Assembly (NCBI GenBank): GCA_015039365.1 | Contig: WION01000212.1 | Span: 28,417 to 92,416 of the forward strand | Direction: 5' to 3' | DNA: 64,000 nt | From: Amanita rubescens | Lineage: Eukaryota > Basidiomycota > Agaricomycetes > Agaricales > Amanitaceae | Shown: positions 31,588 through 43,722 of the stretch, in pieces | Layout: each line of letters begins with the position of its first letter | How positions within the stretch are numbered: the first letter of the stretch is position 1 | The notes under the pieces: model-generated | What the model saw: only the letters and a program-made list of their open reading frames with translations | What the model was told of the DNA's origin: nothing | Databases searched by the model: none | Position numbers and translations under genes: made by a program

Positions 31588-34429
31588 ATGCATACAACCA
31601 GCTCAGACAACAATCCGCGTCCTCTGAAACGCCAGCGAATCGAATCGCTTCAAGACACGGACAAAGACGCGTCTAATCTCAACCCTATACCATGTTCTAC
31701 CTTGCTTCTTGCACTACCGTCTATTCTTATTCATCCTCCAATGCATCCACATCATCAAACTTCATTGCAATTGTCTTCGGCAGCGCTCAAGAAATGTTTG
31801 GAGCTCCCAGAAATAGAAGGAGATTTGGAATGTCGCGCTTGGACTGCGCTAGCAGAAATGGGGATTATAGCGGGAACCCAAGAACCTGGGACGGCAGAAG
31901 AGGTAGAGAAAGCGATCTCCAAAGCTGTAAGAGCATGTTGAAGTCTTTATTCGTCTCTCATTGACGCATATATCCAGCTTTTGATAGCGCAGAAGGTACA
32001 TCGTGCCTTTCGGACGTGTGACGTTGCTGAGATTTGTGTAGCATCCCTCACTACGTCTCTACAAGCCGCACCTTTCATTACTTTCCGCAAAGGTAGCGTA
32101 CCATCACCAGAACAACCCGAAGCAGGCGGCACAAATAGTTCGACGCCTTCTGAGCACTTTGACTTCATCCGATCCTCCGCACGTCACATACACAGCCCAT
32201 CTCGCCTTGATATTCTATAGCGAGATGGAAAGTTCCATGAAAATGCTTGATTCGGTACAAAACTTTCAAACGTTGGCAACAAATAATGGGCACACCAACG
32301 TTGCCTTGCTAGCGCAAGTTATACGTTTGCATATCCTGCTAGGCGAAGGTCTTTGGCCAATCATTGGCACGTCTTTAAATGAAGCGGAAGAGGCGTTTCA
32401 AATAAAGTTTCCAGACTCGAGCGCGGCTTTACCCCTGGCAACAGAGGTGCCTGCAGCGGAGACTGCTTTGCGACTACACGTATTGATCATGGGAATCATT
32501 TACTATACCTATGCTGGCGACACGGAGAATGCTTCGCTAAGGCTTTCTAGACTTCATGAACTCCTTGACAAAGGTGCCTTGACCATGTTGGGAGATTCCG
32601 GAGTAGTCGAAGTGAGTCCGCATATTAGGTTTATTTCCCTCGCGTGACACTGACACGCACTTTAAGTTTCCCTTGGCAGGGGAGCGGACTTTATATGTCC
32701 AGATGACGCATCCCCGGGCGTTGTACCTGCTTGCATTTCTTATTAGCAGTGTCTCGAAACGAAATCCTATTGGACGGAAACCAAAGCGGAAAGTATTTGC
32801 AACCGAAGGTCTTGCAATTGCTGAGCGCGAACTGAAAAAAGAAATATTGTGTTGGTTATACATCCTCCTTTATTGTCGATATTAAAATGATTTTTCACAG
32901 TATCACAGTGGACATCTATTCACGATGCGAAAGACGCATATAGCAGAATACACAAGCTCAAAGCAGATATGTTGAGCGAGCTCGTGGCTGTGAGGGCGCT
33001 CTGTCACCGCATAGCTTTTATTGTGATTGACATATCATATGTATTAGAACTCAATTTGCAGGAACGAATTCGACAACGCCGAGAAAGTACGTGATTATCC
33101 CGCGGATCAAAGACCGAATCTGACTGTCTCCAACCAATCACAGCATTTGAATGCCTTAATTGCCTACACACGAAGCACCTCATTATTCCATATGTTTGCA
33201 GCACGAATAACACTACATCATGCACACCTTTCACATTCACTTGGACACACTGAGCGTGCATTGGACTGCTATAAGGTTGCCGCTCACTTGAGTCAATCCC
33301 GGACAAGAGCCGACAATCTCTATGGCTGTAAGGATTCCCGCCTGCGGACACCTAAGAAATGGGCGCCGTCGCCTACACGGACTTCAAGAGTACCGAACCT
33401 ATCGCCAACTAGGCAGACGACCAATACGGTTAAGAAGCGTTCCAAATCAAAGGGGCGATTGGGCGGGATAACGGAAGATGATAATGATGACGAGCCATAT
33501 CCGGAAGACACGTGGGTCCATGCGTCGGCCCGTGCAGGCGAGATGTGGCTCCGTATCGGACTAATACGTCAGCGCGCGCGAAATCAGGGAGATAACGAAG
33601 ATAGCGCAAGATTAGCCCAAGAGGAAATAGGAGCACTTGCGGCTGAAGGCGAGGCCGTCGCCCTACAATGTGAAGGGCTTGGAGGGACATTGAGAGCCAT
33701 CGGCGAGGTTTTGAAAGCATGTCTTTCAAATGAAGTCCTGAAATCCAAGTACGTCTTGACCCATTTGTGCTAGCGTTTTTCTTAAATTTGGCCCGCCGAT
33801 AGGGCCCACCTACGAACTGCTCTTGACGTCGCTTCATCATCCCAAGACAATCACCTCCGAGCGCTCATCATTGCGCTGATTTCATCGCATTACTTCCACA
33901 CAGCGCGGAACCATGCAGAAAATATGCTGCTGACATGTGAGCAGCTAGCGGCCGGCATGGGTGCACAGTCGCGTCCATCGACCAACGACAATAATAGCAC
34001 GGGAAAGCCACCACTTACAACGTCTGACAAGGTCAATATGAGTCAGAAAGGCCCGAACAAGGATGCTTTTAGCACCACCAAGCCTAGAAGCAAGCGGAAG
34101 GCGAGCGAGGTTGAACCAGATGAGAATAGCATGCCGTCGGCGCGGCCTTTGAAGGAGAAATCAAATGACAGCGATTCCTGCTCGCAAGTGGCTGACGCCA
34201 TTGGAAATGCGCAGCTGAGGTTATGGATTGGGAAACGATTTTTGGGCAAGTCGCTGTCTGCGCTTGTTTATCATTATTTGGCTGATGTTCGTTTTTTTCT
34301 TCTTCAGAGCTCAGCAAGTGGGCGGGCAATGAGGAGAAAGTGAAGATGCATGAAGCGACTGTTCAGAAGTTTAAGGAGGCAGTGCGAAGTATTGAACAGC
34401 TCGGAACTGGTGTCATTAATGTTGGCTAA
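31588..34429 (+). CDS. MAU2: Cohesin loading factor MAU2/SCC4
   Basis: Nine exons (31588-31926, 31978-31995, 32042-32611, 32667-32850, 32901-32989, 33048-33086, 33144-33748, 33803-34245, 34308-34429) join in frame to 802 aa. MAU2/Scc4 is a TPR-superhelix partner of Scc2/NIPBL that loads cohesin on chromatin. Seen: ALLIAQKHPSLRLYKPHLSLL, VTYTAHLALIFYSEME, ALRLHVLIMGIIYYTYAGD, HPRALYLLAFLISS, NEFDNAEKHLNALIAYTRS, FAARITLHHAHLSHSLGHTERAL, HYFHTARNHAENML and a C-terminus LRLWIGKRFLELSKWAGNEE. Exon 2 is only 18 nt. The last intron begins GC (GCAAGT at 34246) and ends AG; GT alternatives break the conserved C-terminus. An inserted disordered stretch (KKRSKSKGRLGG, DDNDDE) lies mid-protein. A housekeeping gene flanked by two DUF6534 paralogs. 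Confidence 0.9.
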
Positions 34430-35025
34430 AAATGATATGTAGTATTCGTCGACCGCTGCGTGAATTCAACGAATAACGTTGCGCGTTGCCACACGATTGC
34501 CAGCCGCCTTGGGAATGAGGAGGTCGAACTAGTTTTCGTAGTTTCAGGCGGCCAGTCGCAGTTGACCCTAGGCTGTCACGATGACATCACCATTACATAG
34601 CGATGCTGAAGCGTTCCTCACCCGCTAGTCATGGCAAATCTGTCAGCGACGAAGATTCGTGTCTACGCCCAGTTCATCTCTAACCATCAACCCAAACACC
34701 CTCAATTCTGACATTAGCGATTGACACCTACTACATCCTGGTTGTATTGTCTAATGCACGCAGTGAATTGTTGTTGAATTTATTTTCGGGTTGATCAAGC
34801 AGCCCTTTGAGAATTGGCACGACATTGGGATCTTGCCTCCTCGAAGTGAAGTCTAGTACACCGTCTGATCATTATCGTCTGCAAAGTACGTCGGGCACAT
34901 TTGTTTAGCTTTACAGCACCATGAATAAACCTATAACAAAAAGCATGCATCGTGTTCCTACGAACGGTCAGATTAGAAAAGAATTGTACGGGAAACATAG
35001 AGTTTCGTAAAGGCAGAGCGAGCAA
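34430..35025. other. Convergent 3' flanks of MAU2 and DUF6534 gene B
   Basis: No gene seen. The word TTGTTTAGCTTTACA here (34901) also occurs downstream of gene A (28268), part of the paralogy between the two DUF6534 loci. Confidence 0.5.
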
Positions 35026-36998
35026 TCATACAGCTGAACTGAGGGCGATGGCAGTGGAGCCTTTACCGGCACCGCTGATGAACTTCACGGTCGTAGGTGG
35101 ATCATCATCGTGCAGCACGTCCTTTTCCACATTAATTTTAACACGCTCTGGTGGGATTACTGATGAACGGTCCTCTTTCTGTTGCGGCTACATGAAAGAA
35201 AAGCATAAGTAGTCGCTCCTTCTAGATTTGTTGCAGCAAGATACGTACGTAATTAGGACCACGACTGTCGATTCCCGTACTTGTACTTGCCAGTGTTCCT
35301 CTAACCCCGTCGCTGGTTGAACGGGCATGAGTTTGGCGCAATTTAAGACGCGCATTTAACCTAGAACATCGTCATGAATGATCACACCCAATATGTAAAT
35401 AGAACTTACGATGCCATGAGTGAATTGGCATAGACTTGTAACTATCAATATCGCGACGAATCTACTACCAATGCTGGCTTACGTTTTGAAATGATAAAGT
35501 GAAGCCCTAGAAAGATCAAGTTGTCGGTGACCGCAAGCCACTTTTTTCACCCAGTTAGCACATGCAAAGCGGCTTTCGCGAAAATGCACATACAAAAACC
35601 ATAGCAACGATTGTTGCAGCACTATACTTAATTGTAAGGAATATTGACCGAGAGGCGAACAAGGCGTACCCGGTTAAAGACCCGATTTCAAAAGTGTACA
35701 AAATAAGTGAATCGATGACGCTATTGAGACTTGAGAAAAACTTTCTTCAATATCTTAGCACGGTACAGAATAAATATCGTCCAAACCTTAGCGACTTGGA
35801 ACGACTCATGTATAATAAGGTGAACAAAGTTATCGTGATGATGATGTCCACAACCGCCGAAATGGCGAGGCCAAGGGAAAAGAGCCACTATATCCAAATA
35901 GCTGTCAGCAGTTTGAAGTATGGTTCAATTCCCAACGTACCGCGTATCGGCTCCTAAAAGCGGGGAGCGTGTTGAAGCGGATCCTAGTTGAATGTCATAT
36001 GTGTTCTGAGCAGTGCTCTTAACATATCTCTCACATCTCTGCGCTGGTCGCTATAAAACGCATCGTAAAATCAGCAGGATACTTGGTTCGATCCGCATTT
36101 GACATACCACAAGCAGAGCCTGCGAAAATGAATTTGGTATGCGAGCAAAAAAACAATTATGAAAAATTACGAACCAACACGAAACATCGCCAGCACTACC
36201 TGGACGCTCATTTTACGAACGGTCACCAATGGGGAATGCGACTTGACTTACAATCGGTACGCAGATCCAGATATTGCCTTTGCTAACTGCACGAAGTATG
36301 AGATCTCGACATGAATGCTTTGTAAATCATGACATACGTTGATAGATGCGTTGTATGTAATGACTAGTGGTCATAGAGGCGATAAGCACGCCAGTGTGTA
36401 AGCGCTTGATGGTATATGACCCACAAATAAACGAGAAGGGTAAGAACCGCGGTGAAGATGATCGTCAACTATCCCGGGATGTTTCGTCACCACGTCAAGT
36501 TCGTCTATAGTATAAATGCGACGTACTGCAATACACCTAGGGGTTAAACTAAGATGAATGCAATCCATCGAACCGGTGGTGCTCACAGGGGAATCGTCGT
36601 GATTTTGCTTGTATCCCCGAAGTACTGGATCAGGAAAATCCAAGCTCCGTACCATATGAGTGCCGTGTGCGAGATGTCGAGAGCCCTGAGAGGACATTGA
36701 AGACATTGCGACTTGAAAAATTTCTGACCTACCATATGGCAGTGACCTGCATCAATGTTAGCGATAGTAGCAATCAAAGCCTGTCAACATACGAGTCCTT
36801 TTGTAAATGAATTGTCTTCAGGAAACAATTTGAGATAGACGATCGTTTGCACAGTCGTCCCACCAGATAGGCTGTTTTTGTATATTAATGCTCTAATGGA
36901 ACCCCCATTGAACATGAAATCACGTACAAGGAAGCAAACATAGTACCCAGTAGCAGCGCTCCGTAAGTCTTTGGAATATCCACGCTTGTAACACTCAT
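35026..36998 (-). CDS. DUF6534-type seven-helix membrane protein B
   Basis: Same exon pattern as gene A, spliced from ATG 36998 (SVDIPKTYGALLLGTMF) to TGA 35026. Landmarks: TTVQTIVYLKLFPEDN, ALDISHTALIWYGAWIF, LTIIFTAVLTLLVY, KGNIWICVPI, WLFSLGLAISAVVDIIIT, SLNSVIDSLILYTFEIGSLT, DNLIFLGLHFIISK, and a tail with KFISGAGKGSTAI. A 10-nt microexon (36527-36536) sits at the same place as in gene A. The coding frame is intact throughout, so both copies look functional. Gene A and B diverged well beyond a recent duplication but keep short identical intron-border words. Confidence 0.84.
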
Positions 36999-39221
36999 TT
37001 TCGAAGCTTCTTCACAGGGTCTTCAAATGCACGCGGAGGATGCAACGAATAAGGATGATATAGCTTAGACCTTTAAGGGTAATTAGGGCTTTGGATCCTC
37101 AAGACGAGATTATACCGATTCTAGTTACCGGTGTAGTTCGCGGGAATGGGTAACTACTCCTGGCAGGTGTGTTTCCCGTCTTAAAAACTATTGCGGCGAT
37201 CGTCCTCGCGTCGTCCTCGCGTTCTCCTCGCGTCTTTGCGTGTCTTCCCATCAGAAATGCCGTTTTAAGCACTAGCATATAAAGCGCCTGTCGTATTGGC
37301 GTGATGCTGATACATGAAAGAGAACAGACGTGGGAAAATTCAAGCGCTCCACCTCTTGTTTGGACTTGGACTCACCGATGGCGCTCGATTGAAATTGACC
37401 GATGCACTCACGCTCACAATGGTGTGCTCCCTTTCCTGCTACCCATTACGATAAGCTACTATAGCAGGAATACAGAGCACTTCTATGTGTGTGGGTTAAC
37501 TAGGTGTATAATAATACAGGCGGCGCCCTGCGAAGAAATGCTTCTTTCACCCTAGCCCATTGAACACGAGGGGGCAGACTAAAATAAATAAACAACGAGG
37601 TTTGATTTTGATGCTATACCCTATCCAGTCTACTGCAATTTGATGTACATATTAGCTTGCCTTCGTTGAGGTATCATTGAACAAATCGAACTGCATGAGT
37701 GGTCGGCAGACAAGTACGTCGACCACCGTCCACGCTAAAGCACAGCATCTAAGTATTTGGACGCCGAAGGAGGCGGAGGGGGGCGAGAAGAGGACGATCA
37801 AAGCGGTCGCCTCCCTCAGTGGCCATCATCGTTCCTCCCAACACCCAAATCTGCTGGAGACTCTCTGGAAGCCAGGTACTTCAGTCGTACAGTGGGGCTA
37901 GCGTACGTTAGCTGACCCTCACTCATGCGGCTAGAGTTACTGAACATGAGATGTCCATGCCGTGATCATAGAGCCATGACTCCGAAGCCTAAATAAAGAG
38001 TGAAGGGCCTTCCTTACACGATATTTTGGTGCGTCTGTAAATCTCCCCTTCGCTTTCACGAATCAATTCTCTCCTATCACGTTGACTAAGAGTAAGGTGA
38101 AATGGAGAACAGGAATTCGATTGGGCTGTCGGACCATTGCCAAGAAGGGAAGCGAATAACAACCGAATTGTTCTTCCGAACGTCATCACGCGGCAGTGAT
38201 GTACCCTGCCTAAATTTAGGTACGCCACGAGTCGTTAATCGGTTTCCCGCCGTCCACTAGCAAGTGTGGCCGTTGAAGTAGCAGGTGTTCCCAAACGTAG
38301 TGGGATTGCAACATACCCTGGACTGGTACGAACACTGCTCCACCCGTTTGGAAAAGTCGTTCTTCCGGACATGTAAGAACTTCTCTTGATGTCGACATGT
38401 CCGACTCATCACTTTATTTAATAGAATCTCGTCCTTCCGGCTATAATGGGAACTATGAAGGTGTCAAGACGCCGAGTATGTAGCAAGAAAAACTATCCCA
38501 TGCGGATTCCATTCGGAGGGCGGCCGGGTTGCTGCCGCCTATTACTATTTAAATGAACCATTAGAACAACAAGACCCATTCTCGAATCTAATCCAAGCAC
38601 AAGGGCAGTCTCGATTCACGATTGTCCGTATATCTATCGGTCAGGGCCAAGAGATGAGCCACCAAAGCGAAACGTCCAACCTTCCCGCTCAATTTATGCA
38701 AATTGCCGGGGTGACGGAGCGCAAGTGGTACGGAGTTGAAGGTGGGTCTCTGGGGAATCGTAAATGGTTAGCAAGTTGGCAAGTCGGTAAGTGATATAAT
38801 TGTCAAGCTTTCATCATGGTCGCGTTCTTACTCCCTTGCAGGTGATCGCTCTTTATCCAAATGAGGTCGTGCGAAGGCAACACAGCCAACGGGTATTCAA
38901 CAAGGAAAGGTTGAGGCAACGATCCAGGAATTAAGGGAACCGATGTGCTGAATTTAAGAAAAAAAACTGATATCATTAATGGCTAAACGCCCAGCATTCT
39001 ATTTCCGAACTTTCATACATTGGAAGTTGTCCGACTAGGAAAGGATGGAGTCTGACTCCTTCAATGATCCCCGTGAAAAGTCCCCTAACTATACATAAAC
39101 CCCCTACAATGACGTAAATTCTACCCACTTCGAGTGGTTCTCACGTCGACCCTGACACACTTTAAATCGTATACGTTCTTGTTTCCCATCCACAACGTCT
39201 TCGTTGACCTACAACGGTGCA
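36999..39221. other. No supported gene
   Basis: Contains a short tandem of GTCCTCGC-like units (37201-37240), a 74-codon frame at 37677-37901 and minus frames at 37989-38398, none recognisable. A short spliced frame could start at 38653 (MSHQSETSN) but ends after about 40 codons; not annotated. Confidence 0.4.
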
Positions 39222-39576
39222 ATGATTCCTGAAAGTAAGCAATATACCATGATGTCGATCTGATGAAAACCATTGATGTGTAATAAGATGGCGTAACACC
39301 GGTACCTGAACCGTCGCCGCCTTCGACTCGGGCACATGTTAGATCGGCAGAGGGCAGAAAAAAGCATAATAAAAATGCTAAACTTCGATGGAAAAGGAAA
39401 AGGCAGGCAGAGAAAGAAGCGAAGATGAAAGAAAAAGAGGCCCTCAATTCGTCATCTAAACGACGTCGACGTCGAAAGCGTTCAGGTAAGTAACATGTGT
39501 AATAATGGGATCCGAAATTAACACAGTTTTAGGCAAAAACACGACAGCTGACTCGGAGACCACCCCTCACGATTAG
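39222..39576 (+). CDS. Small basic protein, putative nuclear
   Basis: Three exons (39222-39234, 39288-39485, 39533-39576) with GT-AG introns (phases 1 and 1) give 84 aa. The middle is strongly basic and helical (GRKKHNKNAKLRWKRKRQAE, then KEAKMKEKEA) and carries a second basic run KRRRRRKRS, so nuclear or nucleolar targeting is likely. Frame consistency through all three exons is the main support; no family was recognised. The antisense hydrophobic frame (39121-39447) is its mirror. It could be a fragment of a larger decayed gene. Confidence 0.5.
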
Positions 39577-39879
39577 CAAATTCCGTTATATACTACAATG
39601 CCTACGCGATTCAGGGTAAAGCCAGCCACTGAAATGTTACACTAATATAACAAATAAATAATAAGTCCTTGGGCTGCTGAAGCAGCACCATTCGTCGATT
39701 CGTTTCCGGGTATAAAATCGCGCTTTCTAGCTCGTTAAGGAATGGAAGGTAGAGAATCGATAAGTATTGGTAAAAGTCCTCGAAGCATGAGGAATGAATT
39801 TAAATAGCAAAACTCGGAAGCGAAAGCAAAGTCAAAAAATAAATAAGGAAACAGAAGACGTCCATGGCAAGTCCGTATA

Positions 39880-40900
39880 TCAAAACCCACCCAGACATCC
39901 GTCCAGCGAATGATCGCTTATGCTCATGTCGCCCGAGCTCTTGTGGGCGTTTATGCCATTGTTGGCATCCAAGTTCCATCGAGCGTATCCATCAACGGAA
40001 CGTGATCGCGTTGGTGGGAGCTTGCGTCTCCATCCGCGAGAAGCACCCCCACATGAGTTCGAGCTTCGCTTCTTCCTCAGACGCGACGCGACAGACTGGA
40101 GTGGATATGAGCATGGGTATGGCAGAAGTGTGAGAGTCATCCGCGTAGTAGGTGATGGTGGTTGTACAAAGGGATCGTGATTTGAGGAAGGGGCAGATAT
40201 TTCTTGGGTATATGAAGACTCGTCTGGCTCTGACTCGGATTCGGAAGACGATGACGACGAGGAAGATGAGCATGGGGAATCAGACCGACGCGCTTACATT
40301 GACAGTTGAGTCAGTATGGCGATAATGCCCTTTGGGGAACAGTCACTCACTGTGGGCCTCGCAGTCATCATCAACGTTTCCTTCGTCTTCCTCCTGGCCG
40401 GAGCACACCACGTTACGCCGGCACGCCTCGAAAGCTCGTGGGTCAAAGTAACCATCGACATCACCGTCTTTCATCTTGACAGGTTGAATTATTGAGCTTG
40501 GTCTTCGTCCTGGACCAGGAGTACAAACCGTCTGACTCCGAATCGCGCCATCTCTGCCGCCAGTCTCGTAGACTCTACATCCCCTGGCAGGTAGCTCGCA
40601 TTGGTTTGGTGAAACCTCAATCGGCGCACGATCGTATGTACTTGATGAATGTGTGATTCCCGGCCTGACAAGACGTGGTGTAGGCGGGAAATGAACGTGC
40701 GGCGAGTGTTCCAGGAGCAGAAACTGTGCCTGGGAGCACGACGAAAAAGGGAGAGGGAGAGGGCCAGGTTTGGCCTTGGCAGGCGGTAAGTGGCGGATGT
40801 CGTCGGGTGAACCCGATGTTGATTCAGAAGGTTCGATGGGTTCGGATACGATGCTTTCGGAGGTGCTGGGGTCAAGTTTGAGGATAGGACGAGGTCCCAT
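39880..40900 (-). CDS. Low-complexity protein with SPHVHFPP motif, copy A
   Basis: Exon 1 (40900-40351) and exon 2 (40292-39880) around a 58-nt GT-AG intron give 320 aa. The start MGPRPILKLD follows a 5' region with a likely UTR intron (about 41045-40995). The motif HSPHVHFPPTPRLV followed by STYDRAPIEVSPN is shared with the gene at 46251-47537 (SPHVHFPPSPALF, SIYDRGPYPVSP). The rest is Ser/Pro/Asp-rich with a long Ser/Glu tract in exon 2 and a basic C-terminal part. I know this motif pair from Agaricomycete proteins of unknown function; phosphoregulated disordered protein is the most that can be said. Confidence 0.7.
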
Positions 40901-41996
40901 GCCGACTTGAAGCCTGAGCGCTGAGCGGCGAGAGTGAATGGGAAGAAGAACCGGCGGAGTGCGTAGGCCAAAGTCACGTAGAAGAACGAGTCGAGTGAAT
41001 TGATTGAACCTGAGTATACAACAATTAGCGCTTATTGGAGAGGCAAAGAGGGGAATGAAAAAACTCACCTGTGTGCTGAGAACAATTGAGGGCCACTGCT
41101 GGCCACACGGCCAAAATGCAATGACCGCGTTGCTTTCGTGTTTCCCTGAGTTCCCTAGGCCTGCTTGGGTAAATAAATGATAAAGTAGTCGATGGAAGTG
41201 GAGCTCTGATGAATACTTTATATGTTAGCTCATAGCATACAAAGCAAGAGATGCGCGGACATCATTAACCGATGACAAATCGTTACGTCACACCGATGGA
41301 AGCGGCCGCAACTTCTAGTTTCAGCGATCTCGGTGCACCGGAATTCTCAATTTGCGCCGGTTGAAGCGGCTCGGAATGTTGCGTTCCCATCCATGGCTGT
41401 GACGTAGTCGACTAATACGAGTGCTGGGCACGCTCCCATTCCAATCCCTTTCGTAAAGTCTCGGGTGCACACGAACAGCCTCAAATTCGAGAAATATTGC
41501 GCCGAGCATTCTTGTTGAGAATTTTTGCTGAGCGAGGGATCCGTTGCGACGACTTGGAGACGCTGGGGGGCAGCCCCTAGACAGCGAATAGTGGGGAGGG
41601 CAGCTCAAGATGCTTGGACGCAATGTCATAGCTAAAAGAGTCGCCGTGCAGCTCACGCTCCCAATCGTATGCGCAGCTTTCGTTCAGTTGACGTCGACTC
41701 GATCCGAGCGATAAAGGCAAACAGTTGACTTGTACTCAATTAATAGTTACCATAAACAGAGTTGCGCGAGAGAATACGACAATGACAGAGCAAGGTCACG
41801 AAGAATTCTGGGACCTCGACTGTCCATCACGAAATATCTCGAGTTCCTTTCCAGGTGTCCAGATTATGAGACATTACGTTTTTTTGCCAAGCCGGAGGCT
41901 CTGGGACCAGACTTAAACAAGGAATTTAAAAAATTAAAGGAAAATCTTCGGCCTTGGTCTGAAGATAAGGACATCATCCTCGTCTTCATCTCCCAC
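40901..41996. other. No supported gene
   Basis: Promoter side of copy A and 3' flank of the NTPase gene. 41459-41502 resembles 44892-44936 (CACACGAACAGCC and AAATTCGAGAAA words), a short dispersed duplication. Confidence 0.4.
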
Positions 41997-43722
41997 TTAT
42001 TCTTTGTCGTTGTCATCTTCTGCTTCGTCATCCTCCTGTGCAAATTGTCCCAATCAGACGCAGAAATGGAACCAGAACATAGCTTACTTCAATGTATGTC
42101 ATTAGGGCGGCTTGATCCACATCATTAAGCTTGCCAATCACGAAGGTGGAGTAAATGACCAGATTTTTCCAGCACTCAGGGAGGCCCCTGTTCTGATAGC
42201 ACAAGTCTTGATCGCTCTCTTCCGTCGGGGTAATGAATACAAGACAAAAGTTACGCTCCTGACAAAACCCTACGGGGAGACCGTTACGGATGGCATCTAG
42301 CCCCGACACTTTCACATCATGTTGTGAGGAGACAGTTGCCTGAACCAGAATAATATCCGAATTGGTACAAATAATGCCATTGATGCTGGTAAATGAGGTG
42401 GAGGTTGGTCGCCAATAGAATGGTAGCGAATATTTATTTGCTTCGCTTAGGCCTGTTTTGCCATTGAGAGGATGTATGATATCACATACAGGAATCATGA
42501 GGGTTGGCGAAGCTTCATCGGTAGGGATGCACATAAGTGGTGGGGCAGTGGGGGACGTCAGTCGAATGTGTACAAATTTTTCATACATCCAGTCCGCGAG
42601 GCCCTTGGTCCAGGGGTGCGAGGAAATTTGGCTGAAAAACAGCGACTGTTGGGCGGCATCGATCTGCGCGACCGAGAGAGCAACGATGCCCCTGAGATGC
42701 TTTGTTGGTATTTCTGCTCTGATTGCACTTCTTGAATCAGCCGAAAGTTTGTCCGGTCGTACGAAAAAGAGAACGTCCCACACTTCATCCGAGTCAAACT
42801 GAGTAATCAACCCAAAGAGCTGACGGGGGTCCCAGGCAAACTTGCCTGCGGCAATTGAAACATTACGGTTGTGCTCATCAACTGTCAGGCGGCCCTTAAC
42901 CATAGCTATGCATGTGCGTGCACAAGGACCCCATGTCCTGTAATATGATAGGAGTGCAGTGGTGTTAAGACCGAGTAGTTGACTGATTGACAAAGTCAGC
43001 AGCCATCTGAAAGCACGTATCATGTACTCACCCGAGTACCCTCAACTCATTGGGATGGAACCAGTCCATCACATATAGCTTTGCCCTCAGCTGCTTCTTC
43101 CATTCACGCCACCTGGATCGTTTCGGCGAGGTCGCCTGGATAATCCAGGCACGGCCTGGCGGTGCGGACAAGAACGCAGCACATGGCTGCTCGATTACTT
43201 CGCCTGAGTTTGAAAGGGCCCAAGTCCCAGGAGGCAGTTTCAAGCCAGACTGATCCACGACATCATGCTGCGAAGCGCCGGCCTCAGTGAAGAGAAAGAA
43301 CCTGTCGCTGAATACATGAAAAGCGGTGGGTAAGCCTGCACTCAGGCGTCGGAGCAGGACGTAAAAGAGGAAAATAGTTTTGCCTTAGACATTAACTCAG
43401 TATCATTACGCAAACACCGGAAAAACTACTAGCACGCACCAATGCCGGCTTGGCCCGTGACGACAACGCCCCCCCCTCCCAGTCGATTCCAATCTTCGAG
43501 TGTGTCGAGCGCAGTATTATATTCTTCGCGAACCAGGAGTACTTTTTCTCGGTAGTTTATGGAAGTAAGTCCCAGTTCCGCAAGCAAGGAGAACGGAATG
43601 TGCTTGAGGACTTTTTCGCCAGCATTTGCAGGAGCATCACGAAGTATTGAATCGAGAGGCTGTTTCCAAAGAGCGGTGTACACCGTCTGGAAAGATTTTT
43701 TTTCTTCCGTAGACGAGGTCAT
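41997..43722 (-). CDS. Crinkler/RHS-like P-loop NTPase with degenerate nuclease-like domain
   Basis: Four exons (43722-43440, 43383-43032, 42982-42088, 42035-41997) join in frame to 522 aa. The P-loop VVVTGQAGIGKT spans the first junction, followed by IFLFYVLLRRLSAGLPTAF, TSPKRSRWREWKKQ, YYRTWGPCARTCIAM and ADWMYEKFVHIRL, the order seen in the large basidiomycete family related to RHS/Crinkler NTPases. The C-terminal INGIICTNSDIILVQATVSS lies where family members have a PD-(D/E)xK-type nuclease core with VDAI and L(L/V)Q(V/M)TVS; here the expected Asp is Gly/Asn, so nuclease activity is doubtful. The last exon adds an acidic tail (EEDDEAEDDNDKE) chosen over intron read-through because the donor GTAAGC is strong. 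Such genes are often linked to mobile or effector functions. Confidence 0.78.
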
